Of a DNA stretch of 64,000 bases, positions 35,421 through 46,876 are shown piece after piece (positions within the stretch are counted from its first letter, which is position 1; each line of letters opens with the position of its first letter). A program made the translations under genes and the position numbers. The notes below the pieces were generated by a model. The model searched no databases. It saw only the letters and a list, made by a program, of their open reading frames with translations, and was not told the origin of the DNA. Source of the DNA: Sporodiniella umbellata. Taxonomy: Eukaryota; Mucoromycota; Mucoromycetes; Mucorales; Rhizopodaceae. The DNA is taken from the NCBI GenBank assembly GCA_025677835.1, contig JAIXMR010000003.1:310001-374000 (forward strand). The letters are read 5' to 3'.

Positions 35421-38400
35421 TCATTACTATTTTTTTTTTTTGTTTTTAATGTTTACTTTGGTTGAGATCCTGTTTACTAAGCTCAAAATTAACTTGCTGT
35501 CTGTACTCATTCTAATTTGAACTTTTTAATTAAGTAGAATGAGCTAATGGAGAGCTAAAAACAATACAGGGGGAAGCTGCAGTATATTTATAAAAAAAGC
35601 CCCACGAAACTGCCACACAAAAGAAAAGTTTTGTCTTTGTTCAAGATAACCCTTTTGATATAGTGAGAACGGTAAATTTTGTCACTTTGAGAAAATTAAA
35701 TGTCCGTAACCGGAATAGAAATGTCACTTCTCAAAAAACTAATGACACTAACCCAAAAACGATTGTCCCCTTTAACGTGGTTTAAGGACAACGCTAGTAT
35801 TGAGATTGAATTTGTTTCAATTTTAATTTTAACTGATTTTTAAATATCAAAAAGGTGTATTAACGGCTACTGTTTTTTTTCTTAAATATGAAACTCCAAA
35901 CCTAGATGAAATATACAAAATAACTACGGACGAAGATACTTTTCTAAGATGTCTAATAAAAATGGAGCGATTTGGAAAACGAAAACGTGTTATAGTGAAA
36001 AGACGCAATTTTTCAGCTCAAAACAGATTTTCTACAAAAAATGCTCAGATAGAAAATATATATTCAATAGCGCCCTTTTTTGCCCACAAAAAAAGAAATC
36101 AATGGAATCGTTTTACTTGTATGTATGCTTTTAACTAGAGCCACAAGAACACAAATGTTGTATTAATGAAACAATAGTTTTATTAAAACAACAATTGCAA
36201 GCACAACAAATTATTTGCAAATCTAGTATCAAAAACCTTAGACAAAATATTTACTTGGTTACTTGAAATACAATACTCCTCCAATACCTACTTCACCTGT
36301 TCTCAAAATATAGCTCATTATACAGACTACAAATCTACAACATTCTGTTTAATTACGCCTACCAAAACCCTACGCAATCATGTTCTCTTCTTTAATCTAG
36401 CCTCGACTCACAAGTGAACAAAAGGTGGCCCCATTAAATTTAATATCAGACAAATTGCTAAACATCTCACAATACAAATTAGCTCCACGACCTTGCTACA
36501 CATCAAGTGGGAGCAAAAAACATTTTCTATTGGATAGCTCAGCTGCTTTGATTCAATTAAGCGTCTCGGTGTGTGAAAATTACAGTTTTCTCTTCAGCTC
36601 TTTTCTCAGCTCACTTGAATTATGTTTTCCATATGAAACATTAGGCTCGAGAGCCCACAAAGGCCTTAAAAGAACTAACCATTTTCACCCGAGAATTGTT
36701 TGTTAAACCGGCATGAGTTTTCAGAAATATGACTCTTTCAGACTACAAGAAAATAACCAACTGTGTTTGTTACAGTTTAGCAACAAAGAAAAAAGGAACA
36801 CATAAAGACGAAAAAACAAACACACTTTTTCATTTGAAAGGTCTTACTATTTCTTTTTAGCAAAGCAATTATTTTTCAAGTGAACCAAGCTTCACAAGCT
36901 ACCTTAATAGCAGACCCGGCTTATTAATTGTGGAGATATTGATTTCCGAGACATTGCTAAAGAAATACAGTGATAGGATTATCGAACGACTATTTAGTTG
37001 TATTTACCAATGGTTGATTTTATGATACCTTACACACCTATCCTAGGGTTTAAAAATTCAAAACCAACAAGAGACTTTTTAGCGGTATTATCTTAGAGTT
37101 GCCTCGATGTAGCTATTTTTTATATAAATGCTGCTTGCGTAAAGCTCTGGTAAATCGGTTTGTATACAAAATAAACGACTACATAAAAACAATGAAAGGC
37201 ATATATGATTGGTAAACAATCTATAGGCTCTTCATCGTTTTTTTTTTTTTTTTTTTTTTTCAAGATTTTTCTAAAGATTGAATTTTCAATTTCTCTAGTA
37301 CTACTCTCGTTTTTGTTTTATGTATATATGTTCCCATTCCCCTGCTCTTTCCATTGTAAATTTTTGCATCTAATATCTTTTGGAAAACAAACATTCTTTA
37401 TGCCTTTATTTTACGAGTATCAACAAGCTATTACTAGAGAAAATTTCTTTGGGCTGTTTTTTTTTTCGCTTGGAGATTTAACACGGTACACAAAAACAAA
37501 ACACAATAACCGTTTTAACAAATGGTTATCTTTGACTTCAAATAAACTTTTACACTATACCAATAAAAAAGAAAGGGAATGGTACTGCTTCCTAAAGTTA
37601 CTGTGAACGTCAGACAAAACGATTACGGGGGTTTTGCTGCTTTAGTACTTTTATCCCATCCTGTATAGCCTATGGTCTGTGCTTTCAATACTCGTGATTC
37701 CCACGTTTGTCACGTTTTTTTTGGGGATACAAGAACTACAATACAAAACCTTTTTTTAAAAAGAAAAAAAATAGTTTAATTTAAAGATTATTAACTCAAT
37801 AGGATTAGATGTTATTCAAAAGTTAGCGCACAATCTCAGCAATTACAATAAATTTCATGTATTCTCAATTAACTTGTTAAGATCTGCACGTATCCATCTC
37901 TTTTTAAATCTGAGGTTCTTGTTGCTAATAGAACGAACACAGACATCCGCCCCTTGTTTTTAATATAAGATAAAAAAATGCAAAACTTATTTTGTCTTTC
38001 GTTATTCATCAATACCACGATTGCAGCTGAACCATATTCCCTTCAGTGAATATTCTAAAAACAAAAATAAATAGCTCAAAAAACAGCCGAGACTTATACC
38101 TAAGTACTTGATCTGGTTATACTTTTTTCTTTAGGTCAAGTTATACTATCCAATTGATTTTAAATGAAGAACTGCCCCTTTACTAATTTGTGATCCTGCA
38201 GTAAATACAGCTCGATATAGATGGCTTCAATCAATTTAAATGATAATACAATCAATTATTCACCAAAAATGGGTAATGGTCTTAAACCGAAGTGACGATA
38301 AATCTAAAGGGCTGTAAGATCCTTCAAAAAGAAAAGGAAAGGAACTACAAAATTGATTCTATGCTACTTATACGCTGTTTTCACAACCTTACAATATCCA

Positions 38401-38878
38401 TTATAGCTCGTTTGTTCTAATGTTTGAATTGAAAGGAAGCGTTTTCAAAAAAGAAGAAAATTCAATAAAACACCAATTTTGATGTTATTTATATTTAGTC
38501 TTTGATATATTGTTTTTGTACAGTAATACTACTCCTTTTTATTTTAATTAACAACCTGAAAACGTAGCATTTTCAAATTAATAGCAACCTAAACTAGTTT
38601 CTTAGGGTTTTTTTTTGTATGAAACAAATCTAGAAACTTCAGTAAAATATTTTCGAGCAAGAACTGTTAGCGCTTTACTCCCAATATTATTATTTTACAG
38701 TGCTTAAAAGACATAGAAGTTTAGACTGCTGCACATACTTAGCTTTATTTAGAAAAAAATTCCTTCCAAAAAGGCCAGGAACAATAGTGTTTTTCAGGGT
38801 CGTACAGCATTTAAAAAATATTTTTTTTCCTACTCACACTGATACTTTTCTCTTTTTCTTTGTACTTTTGGATTGTCT
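35421..38878. other. Divergent spacer NF1/formin, no gene seen
   Basis: About 3.5 kb of AT-rich DNA between two divergent genes. Frames at 35949-36134, 36425-36706, 37205-37606 and 38700-38897 lack family patterns; the third is mostly Phe from a 23-base T run at 37238-37260. The formin promoter end has the pyrimidine-rich CTTTTCTCTTTTTCTTTG at 38844. Confidence 0.55.
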
Positions 38879-41800
38879 ATGGAAATATTTGGAATAGCAA
38901 AAAAAAACAAAAGGAGAGACATAGACTCCAGTATAACAACACCTAATATACCAAGAAGACCCTCTGTCAATAGCGAGCGAAATTCGGTTTCCACCACAGT
39001 CAAAAGCTATGTGTCGAGATCTTCATCCATTTCGAATGATGAAGGCAGAATTTGTAAGTTTTTCTTTGAATTTGCAGTTTAAGCTTTAAAAGGAAAAGAA
39101 AGACGTTCCTTACTCTCTTTTTGGTTCACCTAACCCTATTAAACTACACATATATAACACAAAGCTCGCAAATCTTCTATTGACTATACAGCTTTCTCTG
39201 ACCGTGAAGTGGAAGAGCTTTTTGAAAAAATGCTTGTAACACCTTTATTGTATATACCGAATTTAGAATTTAATTTCAGTTCTTTTTTTAAACAAAAACC
39301 AGACAAGAAGAGGTATTCATGATCCTTCAGCACGTTCAATGATGCTGGCCTTTCCAATAGAAAAAAAGCTATTGATGATTTCTCAAGACAAGCAAGCTGA
39401 TATGACTGTGGCTGCATCTGCAGCTACTTCTCAAGAGAGCGTTGTATATGATGCCAACACAGATAAAAGCTCACCTGAGTATTATATCGAAAAGTTTTTA
39501 GAACCAGATATGAAGGGAGTAACACCACGACTTGTAGCTCATCTTGCAGTTAGCTTGAGAACAATGCCCTTAAGTTGGGTTAGGCAGTTTATCGAATCCA
39601 AAGGTTTGCAGATCATCACAAACTTAATTGGAGCGCTTAACATGGGAGATAAAAAGTAATATATCTATATGTATATTTACCACAGTCATTTACATTTCCC
39701 CTTTCATTAATCTGTAGGACAGAAGCTGATCTTCAAATGGAAGTTGAAATTTTGAAGTGCTTTAAATCGCTTATAAACAACCGAGTAAGTTTGTAAATCT
39801 GATATACTAACTTTATGATACAGCACCAATTAACTATCCTTTTTTCAAGTGGGGAGCTCGCGAAGTTATTGCACATCCTCAGTGTATTTACAATATAGTT
39901 CTATCGCTCGTATCACCACCCATACAGACCAGAAAGCTAGTTTGTGAAATATTAGCTTTTGTGTGTCACGTTGATTTACCGAAAGGCCAAGAAATTGTGC
40001 TCAAAGGTCTAGATAAACTGAGTGAGCACATTGGAGAGTTTGGAAGGTTTGATGCTTGGCTTAAGCTTTTAGAAGCTACCTTGGATGGACGAGGAAAAAT
40101 GGGCAGTTTGGTAGGTGCCAGTGAAGATGTGAAAAAGATGGCAGCTGGGGGCGACAACCACTTGAGCGATTTTGCACTTTCCAACATGATGCTCGTAAAC
40201 TCTTTAGTATCAGTAATGGAGGACGTGGAAGTGAGAGTACACTTAAGAAACCAATTAAACGCTAGCGGGCTAGACAGTATTATGCAGAAAATGATGGATT
40301 TCAACAACGAGCAAGTAAAAAGACATATCAGTATATACAGACAAATGAGCGAAAACGACACAGAAGAAGTAATGGATATATGTAACGAAAAAATTATGAC
40401 CAACATGAATGACCCGAGAGATTGCTTTGAACGTATTTTGGATAAAGTAGAAGGAACTAGGAGTTACAATTTCTTCCTAAGCTCTCTTCAGCACATGTTA
40501 ATGATTCAAGCTCAAGGTGATACCCAGTAAGTGATTTTTTTCTTTAGTTTCTACTTTATTTGTCAAAGAAGAATATAAAAAAATAAAAAGATGAAAAATT
40601 CTCAAAGAACACTTCTCAAATCAGGGTTCGTTACTTTCAAATTTTAGACAAACTTGTCACACAGGTCGTGATGGATAGAAAAATAGCCAAAAACGAGGAT
40701 GTCTCCTCCAATGGTTGGTCAGTAGCTATGCTTATTGATAAATTTGCTGAGCAAGATCAAGTGAATAAATATATTCAAGAAGCCAAGGACAACAGGTTAT
40801 TGTATGAGAAAGCAGTGAAAGAAAGGCAAGAACTGGAGACAGAAGTTAGTTTGAAAGGCGACGGTTTGATCGGTCAACTCCGTGACAAAACACATTCTTT
40901 GGAAGAACTGCTTCGCATCTCACGCAATACAATTGCTACATTGCAAAGAAAGTTAAAAGACACACAACAAGAGTACGAAATGAATGTTACAGCGCTTGAT
41001 CAGCAACTGCGTGAAATCTATAATGAAGCAGCGAATGCTAATAGCAGTGTACACGAACCCGCTGATAAGAACCAACAGAATCAATTCGTACTAGGAAGGG
41101 ATGATGTTACAAGAGCTTATGATAGACTAAAAGCACAAGCTATTTTAGAAGGAAAACCAGAGGAGAACGATTATCAAAATGTAAGAGCTACTTTCGCTAT
41201 GGCTTTTTTTTTTTTTTTAATTTTGAAAAAGTACAGAAATTTTACATCTAACAATAATAGCTTCCTCGTGCGGAAGGTCTTTCAGAAAAGTTCAAGTCTT
41301 CACTTCAAGGACAATTGGGCGGAGGGCCCCTGGGGATGGTTATTCCTGGAACAGCACCATTGATTGGATCTACTCGTCGAAATCCTGGTAAAAGGACTTG
41401 GCTGGCAGATGCTGGCGCAGTAGCTTCTAAGGACGGTGTAGCAATGAACCCTGAAATCAAGGACCAAGTGGATAAATTATTAAACGACGATAGCATTGAA
41501 GCCACAGGCGATTATTCTGACAAACCGATTAGTGCTATGGCTGCCGAACTGGAAAGAAAGCTAAAGCAACACAACAGTAAACAAGTTTCGAACGGTTCTG
41601 CAAATACCACTAAAAGTGGTTTACAAACACAAATTCCAGCAACTGAAGCTACAAGTAATATTAAAAACACACAGGCAGTACAAAATGAAGCGCCCGAGAT
41701 TTCAAGTGTGAATATTCCACCTCCACCCCCTCCTCCAATGCCAGATCTATCTAATATTTCTCCTGTCAAATCAGTAGTTTCAGAAGTCAATGGCACAGTG

Positions 41801-44166
41801 TCTTTAGTACCACCACCACCACCACCACCACCCCCTGTTCTAACTAGTACAACAGATGTTCCCCCTCCTCCTCCACCACCCCCTCCTCCTGTACCGGGTA
41901 CAGCTGATTTTCCACCTTCTCTACCTGATATGACTGGCCCGCCACCGCCCCCTCCTCCCCCACCAGGTCCAATTGCTACAGGCAGTGCTCTTCCTCCTCC
42001 TCCACCGCCTCCTCCTGGTGCTCCTCTTCCTCCTGGCGCCCCTCCCCCACCAGGCGCACCCGCTGCTCCTTGTGCTCCTAATAGAAAAGTCATTCGCCAT
42101 CAACCAAATGTCAAAACGCGAGCCATTCAGTGGACCAAGCTACAAGGAAATACTGTGGGTAGAACTGTTTGGGGTGCAAATGATGTTGACGATTTGGCTT
42201 TAGAAGATGAGATGGATACTCTTGGAATCTTCAACTCTATAGAGTCTATGTTTGCTCAAAAGGTAGTCCAAGTAAAGAAACATGTTGTAAGAGAGGAAAA
42301 AAAAGAAATCCGTATCATAGACCAAAAGAAAGGATACAATATCAGTAAGTATAAAACGCACATCCTGTACATATACATATACATCAAATACAAAATCTAA
42401 TGTATTTTCAGATATTGCTATTTTGTCTCGCTTCAAATCCTTAACTATGAAACAAATGGCAGAATCCTTTTTAGCCGTTAACGATAAATCAATCACTGAA
42501 AGTCTTTTGATCAATCTACAACAGTATGCGCCTACAGCAGAAGAGCAAGGGCGTCTGTCAGTCTTTGTCAAGAGTGCCTCAGAAGAGGAGTTAGAACAAC
42601 TATCTCCTCCCGATACTTTTTGTGTAGAGGTAAAAAAAAAAGTTTTAGTATTTATTTTTTTTAAAAAAAAAAAACCAAAACATATGCTTTGTAGATGATG
42701 AAAATCGATCGTTATAAAGAAAGAATCGACAATATGCTATTCCGTGCCACATTCTTTGAAAGACAGCAACGTTTGTCAGAGGTATTTGACAATAAGCAAA
42801 ACAAAATATTTAGAGATGATACCAACAACTTCACCTTTTTTTTTTTTTTTTTTTTTTTTGAAAAAAATAGCACATGGCCAACGTTTTGAACGCCTCTGTT
42901 TCTTTGAAGGAGTCGTCGTCTTTCAAAGAATTGTTAAAGGTAAGCGCATTTTGACTCTAGAAGTTACTCACTAAAAATAGTTAATCCTTGTACTTGGTAA
43001 CTTCATGAACGGAAATACTTTCCAAGGCGGCGCTTTTGGTATTCGCGTAGCCAGTATCAACAAGGTAAATACAGACCTATACAACTACTAGGTTCAAACC
43101 TAAATTAACAAAACCCCTCTTTGTTATCTCTACTAGCTTGTAGATACTAAAGGCACGGAAGGGAATATGACTTTACTTCATTTTTTGGTAGAGTCTGTAG
43201 AATCCAAGTTCCCAAGATTACATGGGTTTCTGGATGATTTGCAAGAGTGCGGCGATGCTTGCAAAGGTATACATAAACACAGCATTATTAAAAAAAATTT
43301 AATTGCTTTTTTTCTTAGTTACTTTGCAAGACGTTGTACGAGATTACAACGAAATACGTGTGGGTCTTCAGAAACTGATTCAGGAGCTCGAAAATCATTA
43401 TGAGGAAGAGTACGAAGCTCCTGAAGGCGATCTTTACTCTGCAGTAATGAAAAAGTTCAGAGATGATGCTATGGAAAAGTTTGAAGAGCTTGAAGTACGA
43501 TATACCTCTATGGATGTTGCCTATCGAGATGTTGTTGCTTATTTTGGTGAAAATCCTGACCAAATGAAGCCAGACGAATTCTTCAGTATTTTCAAGACCT
43601 TTACATCCAGTTGGGAGGTATGCTATTTTTTGTCACTATTATATAATTCGTGAAAAAATCTTACTTTTATTTTAATCAACAAAGCGTGCTATGAGTGACA
43701 ATGTTTCTGCTAAAAAGAAGCTTGAACTAAGAGAGAAAACTAGACAACTTGAAGAAGCAAGAAAGGAAAAAATAAAAGCACAGAAACTGCGTTGTGTAGA
43801 TACAAGTGACAGTAAGTTTTTTCTAAAAAAAAAAAAAAAAAAAAAAGAAAGAAAAGGAATCTTAAACAACTTTGTTTTGAAGCCAATTCTACTGGAGTCG
43901 AAGACAAAAACATTATGGATAATTTACTTGATAAACTTCGGGCCGGAGAAATGGATACCAGCGCAAAAAGAACGAAGCAAGAAAGAACTGGCGTATCGCG
44001 AGAAAAGAGAATGCAAAAAAGTGAATCTGTATCTCTTTTGGCAGAAGATTTGTTAAAAAGCATGCAATTAGAGGAAGGATCACCTTCTTTGCCAAGAAGT
44101 TCCAATAGGAGTCGGAAAATGAGTGAAAAAGATAAACTTCTTGAAGAATTTATTGCATCCTCTTAA
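38879..44166 (+). CDS. Diaphanous-related formin (Bni1/SepA type)
   Basis: Fifteen exons (38879-39053, 39165-39235, 39303-39655, 39718-39784, 39850-40526, 40625-41180, 41261-42344, 42412-42629, 42695-42781, 42871-42939, 42981-43064, 43137-43266, 43319-43617, 43685-43811, 43883-44166) give 1426 residues, all phases consistent. Order: a Ser-rich N-terminus; GBD/FH3 about 70-430 (FSDREVEELFEKML, RSMMLAFPIEKK, then armadillo-like helices); coiled coil about 470-610; FH1 about 785-905 with five proline runs of 7-10; FH2 about 920-1330 (AIQWTKLQG, RYKERIDNMLFRATF, LVLGNFMNGNTFQGGAFGI); and a C-terminal DAD (MDNLLDKLRAG plus a basic patch). Such formins are opened by Rho GTPases and nucleate actin cables at hyphal tips and septa. 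One intron is only 41 bp (42940-42980). Confidence 0.96.
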
Positions 44167-44847
44167 TTACTTGCTGTAATTGACTCGCAGCATCTAAGCT
44201 ATCATTACATATAATATTAAAATAAACTGTACTCTAATAATGTAATTCTATCTTGCATACTTTTTACCATATGTAAGACAAACGATATATATTTTTTTTT
44301 ATTGTGAAGAAACTTTTCCAACGAGAAAAAAATTTCATTATTTATAACCAACAAATACCTTTCGTCCAAGTATTGCTAAGATATTAAAAAAATCTTGGAC
44401 GTAAAACTGATAGTTATAGTATAGGAATAGCGGCAGGGCATTATCTGAGCTTTTTAAAGGAAACTCTGGATGAAATGGGCAGACATTCAGAAATGAAAGG
44501 GTATTATCTTGTTATGAATAATGCTCCAATCCATTGCTCTGCTGATATAGGAGACTATATTCACTCTCGAGAATATCGATGCGTTTATCTTCTCCAAAAC
44601 TAAATCTAATTGGATATTTTTGATCAATTGTCAAAGGTAAAGTTACGCGAAAAAAGTTTTTAGAAAAGAAATCACTAATGACAAGAATCAGTGAGGCATG
44701 CATTAGTTTACATATGTGCGATTTCAAAAGTTTTGTAACTCATTGTGCAAAAAATTTCGCTAAATGCCTCAATAAAAAAAGCTATAAGGACGAATAAACA
44801 TAAATGACAAGAATAGTAAACTTTTTTTATGCTGGTTGATACGATGA
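44167..44847. other. Spacer with a possible gene fragment
   Basis: The formin 3' end (AAAATAAAC at 44219) is followed by AT-rich DNA. On the minus strand, 44512-44727 is open and reads LTIDQKYPIRFSFGEDKRID, which has protein-like composition and faintly recalls the C-terminus of sliding-clamp folds; there is no start or partner exon I can support, so I treat it as a possible fragment only. Confidence 0.4.
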
Positions 44848-45809
44848 CTACTGTGATCGTTTTACACATTCTCTCCGACATCGAAATTTGTTAAGGACCT
44901 TGATATTTTTGAGCAAGTCATAACGAGAATATACTTCAACCTTATGACCAACATCCACTACCACTTCTTGTATAGACTTATTCAAAGATATGAACAACCT
45001 GATGTCGTCAGGATTGGTCGACAATCCGGCATAGTCGATTACTACAAGGCGAATTTGTCGAGCAGACTTCGTTGTTTTAGCGATTAAGTCCTGTGTATTA
45101 CCAGAGCAAGCATCGAAATCATATGGTAGCTTAGCTGCATCGCGTTCAGCTAGTGGGTCATTAGCAGAAGTGTTGTAAGACACAGATACATCCTCACACA
45201 AGAGCTTCGTCTTCATCTTGTAAATCTGAAGATTTACTAGTTTCTTTTTGGCCACTTCAGGTTCATTGGTATTAGATTTTTGTACGTAACCAATAGTACA
45301 TTTTGTGGCCATTGACGACTTGACCAGTGACCTATATTCTTGAACATTTGAAAGGTCGTCCCAAGTAAAATCTAATCAAAATAAGAATATTTTTAATATA
45401 AAATAGATAGATATTTTCCGGGTATTACCTCTGTAAGTTTTTTTAACAACATTGAGCAATCGGCCACGTTTTCTTTTTTTGGAGGATTGCTTTCGAGTAG
45501 TCGTACCCCATGCACCATCTTTTGACATCCAAGCGGAAAGGTTGTCTGATGTGACAGTATCATCTGGGATATAAACTGAAAGGAGTTTATGGACTTCAGT
45601 TTCCGAAAGAAAACACTCTTCCGTTACACCTGGGATGGATGTGGAAGGTATTATCTTGGCCGCAAGATCAAGAACTGCTGACCGTGATGGGGGTATAGAA
45701 AAAAAAAATATTGGCTACTATTACTATCCTCGTATTGTTGTTCGTGCTTCGTGTTCTGCGGGAGACGCTTGTATCTCCAAGGCTCCATGTTCACTTTCTT
45801 AGTTGACAT
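44848..45809 (-). CDS. Accessory protein of unknown family, 285 residues
   Basis: Three exons (45809-45725, 45677-45429, 45371-44848) with introns of 47 and 57 bp join in frame. The product starts MSTKKVNMEPWRYKRLP, has a basic patch (SSKKRKRGR, a likely nuclear signal) around residue 99 and a globular C-terminal half with IRLVVIDYAGLSTNPDDIR and KVEVYSRYDLL. There is no signal peptide, membrane segment or zinc-finger pattern. I do not recognise the family; the location in a repeat-bearing island, and the shared upstream module at 45869-46046, suggest a multicopy or mobile-element-associated gene. Without the first intron the frame breaks at a run of ten Ts, so an annotator skipping the 47-bp intron would call it a pseudogene. 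A good candidate for a lineage-specific protein. Confidence 0.6.
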
Positions 45810-45868
45810 GGCAATTGCAATGGTGGGATCGTGTTAAGAGTCGGTTGTTCAAGCAGACAGGAAGAGGA

Positions 45869-46046
45869 GGAACCGGAAAGGAACAGAAGCTTGGATAAAC
45901 ACGACTGAGAGAGAGAGAGGTGTGGCATTAATGACTTGTTGTTTACTTCAGGACATTATGACTTACAAATGAAGCGGTAAGCAAGAACGAGACGAATTAT
46001 AAGTATAAAGGGAAAAAGGAAGAATAGACGGACAGTCTAAGAGGAA
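45869..46046 (-). repeat. Dispersed repeat, copy B (upstream module)
   Basis: The second copy of the module described at 5483-5660, same orientation, ending 60 bp before the ATG of the accessory gene. It differs from copy A by many substitutions and small indels; a GA-rich stretch (GAGAGAGAGAG) sits at 45909. It probably carries the promoter and 5' leader. Confidence 0.75.
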
Positions 46047-46135
46047 TATACTTGGTTGATAATTGACTGATGCTTGTTGAATAAAAAGGTTGTAGTATTT
46101 ATACTACTAAAATCAAAGTCAACATTTAATATATG

Positions 46136-46188
46136 CGAAGTTAGGGATTTGTTGTTAGGTTGAAGTAATTTAAGTATCCCTAACTTCG
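46136..46188. repeat. Perfect 13-bp inverted repeat, 27-bp loop
   Basis: CGAAGTTAGGGAT at 46136-46148 and its exact complement ATCCCTAACTTCG at 46176-46188. It could be a stem-loop, a protein-binding site, or the end of an inserted element. It lies upstream of the accessory gene, beyond copy B of the module. Confidence 0.85.
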
Positions 46189-46370
46189 GAAAGAGGTCGA
46201 TCATGAAATGTTATGACAGATCGCCATTGACTAATGTAACAGGTTCTAAACCAGCATTTGTCAGTTGTTGCATAGCTAAAAAGTGGTTCTCGGAAGTGAT
46301 TTCGAGCCCATATATAGAACAATCAGCATCAGCTGCAGAAAATGTGATTGACATAGATGATATAATAAAC

Positions 46371-46441
46371 AAAAGTGGCCAGGTGGCCATTTGGCGCTGT
46401 TTCAAAAAAATAAAAAGTGGCCGGGTGGCCATTTTACACTG
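46371..46441. repeat. Two 29-bp direct repeats with GGCC palindromes
   Basis: Copies at 46371-46399 and 46413-46441 both read AAAAGTGGCC(A/G)GGTGGCCATTT then diverge slightly and end CTG. The last 13 bases of copy 2 (CCATTTTACACTG) occur a third time at 46856-46868, nine bases before the VPS33 start codon. Confidence 0.8.
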
Positions 46442-46876
46442 CTAATAAAAAAAAATACGCTATGACTCTGTTCCTGTCGGGTAAGCTTTGAGACACAAAA
46501 AGCTTCTCAATTGTTATATTGAATGCTCGTTAAATTTAAACGCTTATCTTTTTTTTATACATTATTTAGTAGAGTAAAGATGTGTAATTATTTATGAACT
46601 TTTTCCCGCCATAAGGGGTTTTGTCTTTAATACTGAAAAAAAAACAAAAACTTGATAGTTTTCGATTGCAAAATCTTTCGTACCATTATTTTTAGCAAAG
46701 AACAAGCGGTTTTTTCTATTGCTTCTAAGACTAAGGACTGAGCGAGTTTTGCTCTTTAATATCAACTTTTTTTTTTTAAGAGTGAACAATCCCTCTAAAA
46801 GCGGAAATTCGATTATTTGTAGCAAATTATATGAAACAAAATTATGGGGTGCAATCCATTTTACACTGTTTCCGAA
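46442..46876. other. Spacer upstream of VPS33
   Basis: About 435 bp, AT-rich, with the third partial copy of the direct repeat near its right end. A 102-codon minus-strand frame (46592-46900) overlaps the VPS33 start and is basic and low in complexity; not supported. Confidence 0.55.

Noticed and set aside
37205..37606. 133-codon plus-strand frame
   Set aside because: Starts in a 23-base T run, Phe/Lys-rich, no splice partners.
41512..42093. Glycine-rich minus-strand frame of 193 codons
   Set aside because: It is the complement of the proline-rich FH1 segment of the formin; CCN repeats read GGN on the other strand.
45660..45740. Frameshift in the accessory gene at a run of ten Ts
   Set aside because: A 47-bp intron (45724-45678) with GTAATA...GTCAG removes the run and restores the frame, so calling it a pseudogene is not needed.
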